Shown: positions 7,071-16,462, numbered from the stretch's first letter. The stretch is 38,777 nucleotides of DNA from Pseudomonas putida (GCF_028682475.1 NZ_JANHLE010000040.1:1-38777); one strand, 5' to 3'. The notes: generated from the sequence alone by a model not told the origin. Numbers and translations are program-made.

Positions 7071-7718
7071 ATGGCTTTTCATCGACTGACCCGCAGCCAC
7101 CCGCGATTGAGTAGCGCCGCCCTCGTCGGGCTCCTGGCCGGTTGGCTGCTGCCGGCACACGATTGGGTCGAGCATGTACTGATCGGCTGGAACGCCGGCG
7201 TCTGGCTCTACCTGCTGTTGATTCTGTGGCTGACGCTGGGCGCCAACGCCGAAAAGGTCCGCAAGGTTGCCAGTATCGAGGACGAGAACGCCGGCCTGGT
7301 GCTGTTCACCATCAGTATCGCGGCGATTGCCAGCCTGGTCGCCGTGGTCCTGCAACTGGCGGCCGGCGCCAAGCTCGACGAGGGGCCGACGGCGCTGCAG
7401 CTGACCTTCACCGGTTTCACCGTCGTCGGCTCCTGGCTGCTGATCGGCGCGATTTTCAGCCTGCACTATGCCCACCTGTTCTACACCGCCCAGGCGCACA
7501 CGCCGCTGCTGCGCTTCAGCGATGGCGAACGGCACCCCGACTATTGGGACTTTCACTACTTTTCCTACACCCTGAGTGTCGCAGTGCAGACCTCCGATGT
7601 CGGCGTGGCCGGGCGGCAAATGCGCCGGGTGGTGCTGGCCCATTCACTGGTGGGTTTTATCTTCAACACCGCGATTCTGGGTTTTACCATCAACATGGCC
7701 GCCACGCTGATCAAGTGA
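7071..7718 (+). CDS. DUF1345 inner-membrane protein
   Basis: This 215-residue integral membrane protein starts at the ATG at 7071 (MAFHRLTRSH). Earlier in-frame starts exist but would add a tail lacking family character. Five or so hydrophobic segments are visible: around residues 15-30, 42-58, 75-97, 112-132 and 192-212. Between the last two lies the conserved family segment DYWDFHYFSYTLSVAVQTSD, typical of DUF1345. Function is unknown for the family. Its last 75 bp overlap the 3' end of the transaminase gene on the other strand. Confidence 0.85.
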   Translation: MAFHRLTRSHPRLSSAALVGLLAGWLLPAHDWVEHVLIGWNAGVWLYLLLILWLTLGANAEKVRKVASIEDENAGLVLFTISIAAIASLVAVVLQLAAGAKLDEGPTALQLTFTGFTVVGSWLLIGAIFSLHYAHLFYTAQAHTPLLRFSDGERHPDYWDFHYFSYTLSVAVQTSDVGVAGRQMRRVVLAHSLVGFIFNTAILGFTINMAATLIK

Positions 7719-8900
7719 ACAGCGGCCTTCGAGCACCTGCACTGCACAGCGGGCGATGCGCTGGCAGGCCTGCTCCAGGCGCTCACTGTCGAGCACCAGG
7801 CCAACCCGCACGTGCCCCGCCGCACTGGGACCAAAGGCATCACCGGCGAGTACCGCCACCCCGTGTTCCTCCAGCAGGCGCTCGGCAAAAGCCTGCGCCC
7901 CCAGGCCGGTAGCGCGGATATCCACCATCACGAACATCCCGCCGTCCGGTTTGTGCACGCTGATACCCGGGCAATCGGCGAGGCTGGCACACACCCGGTC
8001 ACGCCGCTTGCGGTAGGTGTCACGCATCTGCGCCACTTGCGGCAGGTCCTGCTCCACGGCCACCTGGGCGGCATCGAGGATGAAGTCCGGAAGGCCGTAG
8101 AGCATGCACAACGCCAGGTTGCTCAAGTGCTCGCACAACGCCTGCGGAGCAATGACCCAACCCACCCGCCAGCCCGACATGGCGTGGGATTTGGACAGGC
8201 TGTTGATGGTTGCGCAGCGCGCGGCCATGCCCGGCAGGCTGGCCGGGCTGAAGTGCGCGCCCTCGTACAGCAGCTCGCTGTAGACCTCATCGGCGATCAG
8301 CCACAGGTCATGCTCGATACAGATCTGCGCCAGACGTTCCCAACTGCGTCTGGGCAGGCTGGCCCCGGATGGATTGTGCGGGCTATTGAGCAGCACCGCC
8401 CGGGTGCGCGAGGTAACCCGCGCAGCGACGTCGGCCGGGTCGACGCGAAAGCCTTGTTCCGGTCGCACCGGCACCGGTATGACCTTCGCCGCACAGGCGC
8501 CGAACACGGCCTCGTAGGTGACATACATCGGCTCGGCGACGATGACCTCGTCACCGGCATCCAGCAGGCACTGGGCAACGCCATACAGCGCGCATTGCGC
8601 GCCAGCCAGCACCACCACTTCGTGCGGGTCGACCCCCTGGCCACTGTGACGCATATGCCGCCGGGCTATCGCCTGGCGCAAGCCAAGGCTGCCGCGCACG
8701 TCGGAGTAATGCGTGTTACCGGCACGCAGGCTACTCACGGCGGCCTCGACAACCGGCGCCGGCGTATCGAAATCCGGATCGCCGATCGACAGCAGGAAAA
8801 TCTCCCGCCCCTGCTCGCGCAACTCCAGTGCGCGGTAGTGGATGTTCCAGGCAGCAGCACCGTCACCGGCGATACGTTGGGTGAGCGTTGAATAACGCAT
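7644..8900 (-). CDS. aruH: Arginine--pyruvate transaminase (AruH-like), fold type I PLP enzyme
   Basis: This 418-residue aminotransferase closely follows the AruH sequence of P. aeruginosa as I remember it, including the opening MRYSTLTQRIAGDGAAAW and VVVLAGAQCALYGV. Family landmarks are the substrate-side NSPHNPSGA (about 172-180), the PLP-phenol Asp/Tyr in ADEVYSELL (about 203-211), and the PLP lysine Lys237 in SLSKSHAMSGWR. AruH transfers the amino group of L-arginine to pyruvate, giving 2-ketoarginine and alanine. The start at 8900 follows AAGGAG. The reading frame runs about 25 residues beyond the usual family end, into the overlapping DUF1345 gene. No aruI (2-ketoarginine decarboxylase) lies in the window, so the partner enzyme must be elsewhere or the substrate may differ. 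Confidence 0.85.
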   Translation of the reverse strand: MRYSTLTQRIAGDGAAAWNIHYRALELREQGREIFLLSIGDPDFDTPAPVVEAAVSSLRAGNTHYSDVRGSLGLRQAIARRHMRHSGQGVDPHEVVVLAGAQCALYGVAQCLLDAGDEVIVAEPMYVTYEAVFGACAAKVIPVPVRPEQGFRVDPADVAARVTSRTRAVLLNSPHNPSGASLPRRSWERLAQICIEHDLWLIADEVYSELLYEGAHFSPASLPGMAARCATINSLSKSHAMSGWRVGWVIAPQALCEHLSNLALCMLYGLPDFILDAAQVAVEQDLPQVAQMRDTYRKRRDRVCASLADCPGISVHKPDGGMFVMVDIRATGLGAQAFAERLLEEHGVAVLAGDAFGPSAAGHVRVGLVLDSERLEQACQRIARCAVQVLEGRCSLDQRGGHVDGKTQNRGVEDKTHQ

Positions 8901-9221
8901 GACGGTCTCCTTGACTGAACCCGGGGCAGCCATTGGTCCGAAAATCCCAGGCAAGCATCCCAGCCGACTGTCGGTAAAAATAGCAGAGCGCCAATCCCCG
9001 CAACGGGGAAATGTCGCCAGCAAACGTTTGCCGTTTCAGTCTTTGTTTTCAGAGCGGAATGCAGACGCCAAAAGGCTGCTTGAAAGCATCGAAAAGCTGT
9101 CATGACTGCGGGCGGACATTCACGGTAGCGGTGCTATGTTTAGGTTTCTTGAACGTCCGCCAAGTCTTTACGCACAGCTTGCTCCGCTCGCCCTGTTGTT
9201 CACCCCTACATGGAGGCCGGA
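8901..9221. other. Divergent intergenic region between aruH and the DUF1652 gene
   Basis: This 321-bp gap carries both upstream regions. It contains a short GC hairpin (CCCCG-CAA-CGGGG, 8996-9008) and, 12 bp later, a perfect palindrome listed separately. A spaced inverted pair GGCGGAC / GTCCGCC flanks about 9107-9165. No convincing -35/-10 pair stood out and no gene is visible. Confidence 0.4.
9020..9031. promoter_or_regulatory. Perfect 12-bp palindrome GCAAACGTTTGC, candidate operator
   Basis: GCAAACGTTTGC is perfectly self-complementary with the central AAACGTTT/CG step typical of LacI-GalR family operators. It lies 120 bp upstream of the aruH start and 190 bp upstream of the DUF1652 gene. 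No LacI-type regulator is in the window, so the binding protein is unknown. Confidence 0.3.
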
Positions 9222-9482
9222 ATGAACAAACTGACGTTTCCCAACGCCTGCCAGGTGATGCGCTGGTACTTTCATCCATTGGGCTTCGAGGCCAGCATGG
9301 ATGCCCCGCGCAGTATGGTGGCTCGCCTGTTTGACCGGGCTACCGGTGAAACCCTGCTGGCCATCGCCGGGATCCCCTGCGCCACGCTGATGCCCGCTGC
9401 CGATGTCGAACGGATCATCGAAGCCGTCGAAGCCGAGCTCGACGCCTTCGAGCCCTCCGGCAACCTGCGCGCCGCCGGCTGA
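9222..9482 (+). CDS. DUF1652 family small protein
   Basis: This is an 86-residue cytoplasmic protein. The ATG at 9222 follows GGAGG at a good distance. The sequence CQVMRWYFHPLGFEASMDAP (about residues 9-28) followed by LFDRATGETLLAIAGIPCA and a C-terminal helix (ADVERIIEAVEAELDAF) is the DUF1652 pattern I know from pseudomonads. Function is unknown. The gene is tail to tail with the MHYT-GGDEF-EAL gene, with only two bases between the stop codons. Confidence 0.8.
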   Translation: MNKLTFPNACQVMRWYFHPLGFEASMDAPRSMVARLFDRATGETLLAIAGIPCATLMPAADVERIIEAVEAELDAFEPSGNLRAAG

Positions 9483-9484
9483 GC

Positions 9485-11569
9485 TCAGCTGAGCGCCAGT
9501 GACTGGCGTGCGCGCTCGATATCGACAATAAACCGCTCGGCCGGCAACGGCTGGCCGAGCAGGTAACCCTGCAGCGAGTCGCAACCCAGGCGGGTGAGGA
9601 AGTTCTGCTGGCGGTCGGTTTCCACCCCTTCGGCGACGATGCGCAAGCCCAGGGCCTGGCCCAGCGCGACAATCGCCGAGACGATTGCGGCATCATCGCT
9701 GTCCTGCTCCAGGTCGCGGACGAACCCCCGGTCGATCTTCAACTCGTTGGCCGGCAGGCGCTTGAGGTACATCAGGCTCGAATAGCCGGTGCCGAAATCA
9801 TCGATGGACAGATCCACGCCCATGTCCGACAGGCGCTGCAGCACGGCCATGCTCGCGTCGGCATCGTGCATGGCGGTGGTTTCGGTGATTTCCAGGGTCA
9901 GGCTGTTGGCCGGCAATTGATGACGCGCCAGCACCTTGGCAACGCTCTCGACCAGCCCGCTGTGGCAGAACTGGATGGCCGAAAGGTTGACTGCGATCCG
10001 CCAACCGCGGTAGCCCTGATCAATCCAGTTGCGCATCTGCCGACAAGCTTCATCCAGCACCCACTCACCGATCGGAATGATCAACCCGGTTTTCTCTGCC
10101 AGGCCAATAAAGCGATCCGGCAGCAACAGGCCGTGCTGCGGATGCTCCCAGCGCAGCAGCGCTTCGGCACCGATGGGCCGGCACTCCTGGGCATCGAACT
10201 TGGGCTGGTAGAACAGGCGGAACTGTTTTTGCTCCAGGGCCACGCGCAGGTCCTGGAGCAGTTGCAGCTGCAGGCGCGCGTTGCTGTTCATCGACACGTC
10301 GAAGAAGCTATAGCCGTTCTTGCCGGCGCTCTTGGCGTGATACATCGCCGCGTCGGCGTTGCGCAGCAGTTCATGCTGGTCGATGCCGTTGCCCGGGAAC
10401 AGGACGATACCGATACTCGCCGAGATCTGCAGGCTCTGGTCGCTGACGCGGAAGCTGCGCGAGATCAGGTTGACCTGTTTGGCGGCAACGCCCATGGCGT
10501 CGTCGGGCTCCTGCAGCTCCACCAGCAGCACGAATTCGTCGCCGCCAATACGGGCCAGGGTGTCCTGGCTGTGCAGGTGGCCGCGCAGGCGCAGGGCCAC
10601 TTCCTTGAGCAGCAGATCGCCCATATGGTGGCCGAAGGCGTCGTTGACCGGTTTGAAACCGTCCAGGTCGATGAACATCAGGGCAAAACAGCCACCCTGC
10701 TCGCTCACCTTGCTGATCGCCTGGTCGATGCGATCGGCCAGCAGCGTGCGGTTGGGCAAGCCGGTCAGGGTGTCATGCAGGGCCAGTTGGGTCAGTTCCT
10801 GGTTGGCCCGGGTCAGCGAGCGCGCCAGTTCCGCCGTCCGGGCTTCCAGGCGGGCGTCGAGCACCGAGGTCAGCAGCGCCACCGCCAACACGGCCAGGGT
10901 GGTGATCAGCACCAGGTAATCCAGGCCATTGCCACTCAGGCCAGTGCCCAGCGCGCCGCAGAAACTGCCTTCAGGGAAGTTCGCCGCCGCCATTGCGGTG
11001 TAGTGCATGCCGACAATCGCCACGCCCATCACCACCGCCGCAGCGCCGCGGATCTGCCGGACATACAGGGTTTGCTGACGCAGGTGAAAGGCAATCCACA
11101 ACGCTGCCGCCGAAGCCCCCACGGCAATCAGCAACGACAGGGCGAACAGCAACGGGTCGTAGTCGATGCCTGGCTGCATCAACAACGCGGCCATGCCGGT
11201 GTAATGCATGCTGCTGATACCCGCGCCCATGATCAGCGCCCCCAGGCCCAACTGGGTCCAGGGCAGGCTCGGCTGGCTGACCAGCCACAAGGCAAACCCG
11301 GACGACAGCCCGGCGATCAACAGCGACAGCAAGGTCAGGGCCAGGTCGTAGCCCAACGGGATCGGCAAGCTGAAGGCGAGCATGCCGATAAAGTGCATCG
11401 ACCAGATGCCGAAGCCCATCGCCAATGCACCACCGCTGATCCACAGGTACACCGCCCGGCCCTTGGCGGTAGCGATGCGTCCGGTCAGGTCGAGTGCGGT
11501 ATAGGAGGCAAGAATGGCTACACAGAGCGAAATCAACACCAGCGAAGAAGAGTAACTACCAATCAGCAT
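9485..11569 (-). CDS. MucR-like MHYT-GGDEF-EAL membrane protein (cyclic-di-GMP metabolism)
   Basis: This 694-residue protein starts at the ATG at 11569, which follows GGAAGG; a longer frame upstream lacks family sequence. The N-terminal ~250 residues form a seven-helix MHYT sensor with motifs SMHFIGM, SMHYTGM and GMHYTAM, thought to bind a metal and sense a gas or redox signal. The GGDEF domain follows, with an intact active site RIGGDEFVLL and NRTLLADRI upstream. The EAL domain has GAEALLRWEHP, the metal-binding DDFGTGYSSL and KIDRGFV. Both catalytic domains look intact, so synthesis, hydrolysis or both are possible. Length and order match MucR of P. aeruginosa, which promotes alginate production by making c-di-GMP near Alg44. 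I recall this gene next to the mux operon in P. putida too. Confidence 0.85.
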   Translation of the reverse strand: MLIGSYSSSLVLISLCVAILASYTALDLTGRIATAKGRAVYLWISGGALAMGFGIWSMHFIGMLAFSLPIPLGYDLALTLLSLLIAGLSSGFALWLVSQPSLPWTQLGLGALIMGAGISSMHYTGMAALLMQPGIDYDPLLFALSLLIAVGASAAALWIAFHLRQQTLYVRQIRGAAAVVMGVAIVGMHYTAMAAANFPEGSFCGALGTGLSGNGLDYLVLITTLAVLAVALLTSVLDARLEARTAELARSLTRANQELTQLALHDTLTGLPNRTLLADRIDQAISKVSEQGGCFALMFIDLDGFKPVNDAFGHHMGDLLLKEVALRLRGHLHSQDTLARIGGDEFVLLVELQEPDDAMGVAAKQVNLISRSFRVSDQSLQISASIGIVLFPGNGIDQHELLRNADAAMYHAKSAGKNGYSFFDVSMNSNARLQLQLLQDLRVALEQKQFRLFYQPKFDAQECRPIGAEALLRWEHPQHGLLLPDRFIGLAEKTGLIIPIGEWVLDEACRQMRNWIDQGYRGWRIAVNLSAIQFCHSGLVESVAKVLARHQLPANSLTLEITETTAMHDADASMAVLQRLSDMGVDLSIDDFGTGYSSLMYLKRLPANELKIDRGFVRDLEQDSDDAAIVSAIVALGQALGLRIVAEGVETDRQQNFLTRLGCDSLQGYLLGQPLPAERFIVDIERARQSLALS

Positions 11570-11867
11570 TTGGCCTTCCACAACCCTTGGAACCGGGCAC
11601 TGGTGCGGCCCGGGGAAAAGCCGATGATTGTACTCAACCTTTGGCGAAACGCACGGAGTTTTAAGTGGCATTTCGCAATGACAGAAGGCTTGTCAAAAAC
11701 CTAACGATTAGATGATAAATAATCCTTATACATCAATTATTTACACTGATTTTTTAATGTCAAACATCGCTCATTCATGCAATTTGCAGCAATACATTTC
11801 CTAAGCGACATCTGACATTAACAAATCAACCTAACATCTTGTTTTTATTCGTTTTTTAATAAAAACA
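11570..11867. other. AT-rich spacer between opmB and the MHYT gene
   Basis: About 11690-11867 is strikingly AT-rich compared with its surroundings and holds no gene. It is upstream of the MHYT-GGDEF-EAL gene and downstream of opmB on the same strand. Directly after the opmB stop lies an inverted repeat GTTTTTATT (11841-11849) / AATAAAAAC (11858-11866); it is too AT-rich to be a strong terminator by itself. The tract is a likely promoter region for the MHYT gene and a plausible target for an AT-binding nucleoid protein such as MvaT. Confidence 0.5.
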
Positions 11868-13355
11868 TCAAGGCGACTCAGCAAACGCCGCTTGCGCATC
11901 CCATCCGCCACCCAGTGCCGCGATCAACTGTACGCTGGCCACCAGCCGCCCCTGCAGCAAGGTCAGCACACTGCGCTCGTTGCTCAGCGCGGTGGTCTGC
12001 ACATTGACCACATCCAGGTAGGCGATCAGCCCGGCCTTGTACTGGTTGCTGGTCAGGCGCAGGGACTCGCGCGCCGACTCCAGGGCTTCGCTGCGCACCT
12101 TGGCTTCGTCCTCGTAAACGTCGAGCTGCACCAGGTAGTTCTCCACTTCCTTGAAGCCATCGAGCACCGCCTGACGGTACTGCGCCACGGTCTGGTCGTA
12201 GACCGCCACGGTACGGTCGACCTCTGCCGAGCGCTGGCCGCCGTCGAACAGGGTCATGGCCAGTTGCGGGCCTACCGACCAGAAACGGTTGGGCAAACTG
12301 ATCCAGTCGTTGAAGCTGCTACTGCTGTAGCCGCCGCTCATGCTCAGGGTCAGGTCGGGGAAGTAGGCGGCACGGGCCACACCGATACTGGCGTTGGCCG
12401 ACATCACCTTGCGCTCGGCCGAAGCAATGTCCGGGCGTCGCTCCAGCAACTGCGAAGGCAAGGCCACCGGCACCTGCGGCAGCGCCGGAATGTCCTTGCT
12501 GTCAGCCAGGGCGAAGTCGGCCGGCGCCTTGCCCAGCAGCACGGCGATGGCGTTTTCCAGCTGGGCGCGCTGCCAGACCAGGTCGATCAGGTCGGCCTGG
12601 GTGCTTTTCAGCTGGGTTTGCGCCTGGGCTACCGCATCCTTGCCAGACACCCCGGCGCGGTACTGGTTTTCGGTCATGGTCAGCGAGCGCTGATAGGCCG
12701 CGACCGTGGCTTCGAGCAGGCGTTTCTGCTCGTCCATCACCCGCAGTTGCAGGTAGTTCTGCACCAGCTCCGATTGCAGGCTCAGGCGGATCGCCGCCAT
12801 GTCGGCCAGGCTCGCCTCGGCGCTGGCCTGGTTGGCGGCCAGGCCGTCACGCAGCTTGCCCCACAGGTCGGCCTCCCAGCTGACCCCAAGGCTGGTGCTG
12901 TAAGTGTCGCGGATGCCGCTGCTGGAGTTACTCAGGCTCGAGCTGGAACTGCCGGTGCCCTGGCTGGAGCGGTTCTTGCCCGCGCTCAGGTCGACGCTGG
13001 GGAACAAGGCGCCACGCGCGCTGCGCACCAAAGCCTGGGCCTGACGGTACTGGGCTTCGGACTGGGCAACGGTCTGGTTGCTGGCATTGAGCTGCTCAAC
13101 CAGGTCATTGAGCTGAGCATCGCCATACAACTGCCACCAGGCGCCACGGGCCAGGGCATCGGAAGGATTGGCCTGGGTCCAGCCGGCAGCATGCTTGAAC
13201 GCCACCGGTTCAGGCGCTTGCGGGCGCTGGTAGTCCGGGCTCAGGGTGCAGGCGCTGAGCATCGCCAGGCACAGGCTGGAGGCCAGCAGGCGCGAACCAC
13301 GGGCGCCCAGCAGTTGCTGCAGGGAGCGGTCGGAGAAAAGCGGACGTCGGGTCAT
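11868..13355 (-). CDS. opmB: Outer-membrane efflux lipoprotein OpmB (NodT/OprM family)
   Basis: This 495-residue outer-membrane channel is the last gene of the pump operon. It has a lipoprotein signal with lipobox LSAC (Cys36), then the family opening CTLSPDYQRPQAPEP. Two repeated halves follow, each with long helices (QSEAQYRQAQALVRSARGAL; VAYDQTVAQYRQAVL-type), as in the TolC/OprM trimer that makes the periplasmic tunnel. The LERRPDIASAERKV motif typical of NodT-family proteins is present (about 307-320). The start overlaps the end of muxC by 4 bp, so translation is coupled. Together with MuxABC it would export drugs such as novobiocin, macrolides and tetracycline, as known in P. aeruginosa. 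Confidence 0.9.
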   Translation of the reverse strand: MTRRPLFSDRSLQQLLGARGSRLLASSLCLAMLSACTLSPDYQRPQAPEPVAFKHAAGWTQANPSDALARGAWWQLYGDAQLNDLVEQLNASNQTVAQSEAQYRQAQALVRSARGALFPSVDLSAGKNRSSQGTGSSSSSLSNSSSGIRDTYSTSLGVSWEADLWGKLRDGLAANQASAEASLADMAAIRLSLQSELVQNYLQLRVMDEQKRLLEATVAAYQRSLTMTENQYRAGVSGKDAVAQAQTQLKSTQADLIDLVWQRAQLENAIAVLLGKAPADFALADSKDIPALPQVPVALPSQLLERRPDIASAERKVMSANASIGVARAAYFPDLTLSMSGGYSSSSFNDWISLPNRFWSVGPQLAMTLFDGGQRSAEVDRTVAVYDQTVAQYRQAVLDGFKEVENYLVQLDVYEDEAKVRSEALESARESLRLTSNQYKAGLIAYLDVVNVQTTALSNERSVLTLLQGRLVASVQLIAALGGGWDAQAAFAESP

Positions 13356-16300
13356 AGCGGGGTTTCCAAAGCAGCGTCGGTGCGCACGCCGCGCCAGTGG
13401 TTGAAGCGATGGCGCAAGCGGTCCAGATAGAGGTAGACCACCGGGGTGGTGTAAAGCGTGAGGACCTGGCTGAAGACCAGCCCGCCGATGATGGTCAGGC
13501 CCAGCGGCTGGCGCATCTCCGAGCCTTCGGCATGGCTGAGCAGCAACGGCAAGGCGCCGAGAATAGCGGCGATGGTGGTCATCAGGATCGGTCGCAGACG
13601 CAGCAGACAGGCGCGGCGGATCGACTGTTCCGGGCTCAACTGTTCATGACGTTCCAGCTGCAAGGCCAGGTCGATCATCATGATGGCGTTCTTCTTCACC
13701 ACGCCAATCAGCAGGAACAGGCCGAGCAGGGAAATCAGGCTGAACTCGCTGCCCACCACATACAGGGTCAGCAAGGCCCCTACCCCGGCCGACGGCAAGG
13801 TCGAGAGAATGGTCAGCGGGTGAATGTAGCTTTCATAGAGAATCCCCAGCACCAGATACACCGCCAGCAACGCGCCGAGAATCATGAACGGCTGGCCTTT
13901 CTGGCTTTCGGCAAAGGCATCACCGGTACCGCCGAGTTTGGCAATGACGTCCTCGGGCAGGCCAACCTTGGCCACCGCCCGCTCGACTGCGGCCAGGGCC
14001 TGGTCCTGACTGTAGCCTTCGGCGATGTCGAAGTTGATGCTTTCCGAGGCGAACTGGCCTTCATGGCTGACCCGGTCATCGGCCAGGCTGTTCTCGTAAT
14101 GGGCGAAGGTCGCCAGCGGTACCCGGGCGCCGTCGGCGGTAATGACCTGGACCTGTTCCAGGCTCCGCGGGTCCTGAGCGTATTTAGGGTTGATCTCCAT
14201 CACCACCTGATACTGGTTCAGGCTGTCGTAGATGGTCGATATCTGCCGCTGGCTGTAGGCGTTGTTCAGCACCGAGGTGACCATGCTCATGTCGATACCC
14301 AGGCGCTTGGCCTGTTCACGGTCGACCACCAGAGTGATCTGCTGGGTACCACCGCCTTCGCGGGCGTCGATGGCCGTGAGCTCCGGCAGGGCCTTGAGCG
14401 CCGCGACCACTTTCGGGTACCACTCGCGCAAGGCCGATAGCTCGCTGCTCTGCAAGGTGTAGAGGAACTGTGAGGAGCTCTGGTCGCGGCCGCCACCGCC
14501 GAACTGCAGGTCCTGGTCGGCCATGAGGAACAGGCGCCCGCCAGGCACCTTGGGCATTTCCTTGCGCAGGCGCTCGATGATCTTCTGCGCAGACATCTTG
14601 CGTTCGCCGATCGGCTTGAGGCGCACCAGCACCATGGCGTTGTTGGTGCCACTGTTGCCACCGATAAAGCCGGCAACGCTTTCCACCGCCGGGTCCTTGA
14701 GCAAGGCCTGGCGGTAGATTTCCATCTTCGGCTGCATGACCTGGAACGACAGGCCGTCGTCGCCACGGACAAAGCCGATCAACTGACCGGTGTCCTGTTG
14801 CGGCAGGAAGGTTTTTGGCACAACCACATACAGGGCGATGTTGACGGCAATGGTCACCAGCAGGCTGGCCAGGGTCAGGCGCCGATGGCGCAAGACCCAG
14901 TCGAGGCTGCGTCCATAGCCGGCCATCATGCGCTGGTGAAGTTGTTCGCTCCAGCGCTGCAGGCGCGTCTGCCCTTCCGGTGCCTGCGGTTTGAGCCAGC
15001 GCGCACAGAGCATCGGCGTCAGCGTCAGCGACACCACCAGCGAGACAATGATCGCCACCGCCAGGGTGATGGAGAACTCGCGGAACAACGAGCCGACGAT
15101 ACCGCCCATGAACAGGATCGAGACAAACACCACCACCAGCGACAGGTTCATCGACAACAGGGTGAAGCCGACTTCCCTGGAGCCCAGGTAAGCGGCGCGC
15201 ATCGGCGGCACGCCTTCGTCGATGTGCCGGGAGATGTTCTCCAGCACCACAATGGCATCGTCGACCACCAGGCCGGTGGCGAGGATCAGCGCCATCAGCG
15301 ACATGTTGTTCAACGAGAAACCGCACAGGTACATGGCGGCAAAAGTGCCGACCAGCGACACCGGCACCGCCAGGGTCGGGATCAGTGAGGCACGCAGGTT
15401 GCCGAGGAACAGGAACACCACGAGGATTACCAGCACCACCGCGATGATCAGGGTGTGCTCGGCCTCCTTGAGGGTCGCCTTGATCACCGGCGAGCGGTCC
15501 ATGGCCACGTCCAGCTGGACGCTGGCCGGCATCAGCGATTCCAGGGCTGGCAACTGCTCCTTGATCTTGTTCACGGTCTCGATGATGTTGGCGCCGGTCT
15601 GACGGTTGATCACCAGCAGCACGGCGTCCTGGTCATTGAAGAAGCCGCTGTTGTAGCGGTTTTCCACCGCATCGCTGACCTTGGCCACATGGCTCAGGCG
15701 CAATACCGCTCCGTCCTGGTAACGGATCACCAGCGGCTCGTAGTCCTTGGCCTTTTCCAGCTGGTCGTTGGCCTGCACCTGCCAACTGCGCTGGCCATCT
15801 TCGATAAAGCCTTTGGGCCGGCGTTGGTTGGCATTGGCGATGGTCTGGCGTACATCGTCCAGCGCTACGCCGTACTGATTGAGCAAGTGCGGTTCGAGCT
15901 CGATGCGCACCGCCGGTAGCGAACTGCCGCCGATCTGCACCTCGCCTACCCCCGGCACCTGGGACAGGCTCTGCGACAGGATGGTCGAGGCCAGGTCGTA
16001 GAGCTGGCCCTTCTGCAGCACGCTGGACGTCAGGGCCAGGACCATGATCGGCGCCTGGGACGGGTTGTACTTCTTGTAGGTCGGCATGCTGCGCATACCG
16101 CTGGGCAGCAGGTTGCGCGAGGCGTTGATCGCCGCCTGCACCTCGCGCGCGGCGGCATCGATATCACGGCCCTGGTCAAAGCCGAGAATCACCCGGGTCG
16201 AGCCCTGGCTGGAGTTGCTGGTCAGCGTGGTGACCCCGGAAATCGCGCCCATCGAGCGCTCCAGCGGCGTCGCCACGGTTGAAGCCATGACCTCGGGGCT

Positions 16301-16462
16301 GGCCCCCGGCAGGTTGGCCTGAACCACGATCACCGGGAACTCGATCTGCGGCAGCGGCGCCACCGGCAACAGGCCGAAGCTGACACCACCCAGCAGCATG
16401 ATCGCCAGGCTCAGGAGCATGGTCGCTACCGGGCGGCGGATAAAGGGTGCGGAGAGGTTCAT
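13352..16462 (-). CDS. muxC: RND efflux transporter MuxC (MdtC-like)
   Basis: This 1036-residue inner-membrane RND pump subunit is of the normal family length. It has the N-terminal transmembrane helix (MNLSAPFIRRPVATMLLSLA), the large periplasmic loops, the TM4 proton-relay aspartates in GLVVDDAIVVLENISRH, the RND signature SREVGFTLLSMNLSLVVVF, and the second-half membrane segments with LSTLPSAGVGALLTL and GVVKKNAIMMIDLA. It forms a heteromultimeric pump with MuxB, driven by proton import. It overlaps muxB by 4 bp upstream and opmB by 4 bp downstream. It is the distinct second RND protein, as MdtC is to MdtB in E. coli, rather than a recent duplicate of MuxB. Confidence 0.9.
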   Translation of the reverse strand: MNLSAPFIRRPVATMLLSLAIMLLGGVSFGLLPVAPLPQIEFPVIVVQANLPGASPEVMASTVATPLERSMGAISGVTTLTSNSSQGSTRVILGFDQGRDIDAAAREVQAAINASRNLLPSGMRSMPTYKKYNPSQAPIMVLALTSSVLQKGQLYDLASTILSQSLSQVPGVGEVQIGGSSLPAVRIELEPHLLNQYGVALDDVRQTIANANQRRPKGFIEDGQRSWQVQANDQLEKAKDYEPLVIRYQDGAVLRLSHVAKVSDAVENRYNSGFFNDQDAVLLVINRQTGANIIETVNKIKEQLPALESLMPASVQLDVAMDRSPVIKATLKEAEHTLIIAVVLVILVVFLFLGNLRASLIPTLAVPVSLVGTFAAMYLCGFSLNNMSLMALILATGLVVDDAIVVLENISRHIDEGVPPMRAAYLGSREVGFTLLSMNLSLVVVFVSILFMGGIVGSLFREFSITLAVAIIVSLVVSLTLTPMLCARWLKPQAPEGQTRLQRWSEQLHQRMMAGYGRSLDWVLRHRRLTLASLLVTIAVNIALYVVVPKTFLPQQDTGQLIGFVRGDDGLSFQVMQPKMEIYRQALLKDPAVESVAGFIGGNSGTNNAMVLVRLKPIGERKMSAQKIIERLRKEMPKVPGGRLFLMADQDLQFGGGGRDQSSSQFLYTLQSSELSALREWYPKVVAALKALPELTAIDAREGGGTQQITLVVDREQAKRLGIDMSMVTSVLNNAYSQRQISTIYDSLNQYQVVMEINPKYAQDPRSLEQVQVITADGARVPLATFAHYENSLADDRVSHEGQFASESINFDIAEGYSQDQALAAVERAVAKVGLPEDVIAKLGGTGDAFAESQKGQPFMILGALLAVYLVLGILYESYIHPLTILSTLPSAGVGALLTLYVVGSEFSLISLLGLFLLIGVVKKNAIMMIDLALQLERHEQLSPEQSIRRACLLRLRPILMTTIAAILGALPLLLSHAEGSEMRQPLGLTIIGGLVFSQVLTLYTTPVVYLYLDRLRHRFNHWRGVRTDAALETPL

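Noticed and set aside
9866..11704. A 612-codon open frame on the plus strand opposite the MHYT-GGDEF-EAL gene
   Set aside because: It is antisense to a gene with complete, recognisable domains, has the Gln/His/Gly-rich composition of GC-rich antisense frames, and has no ribosome binding site.
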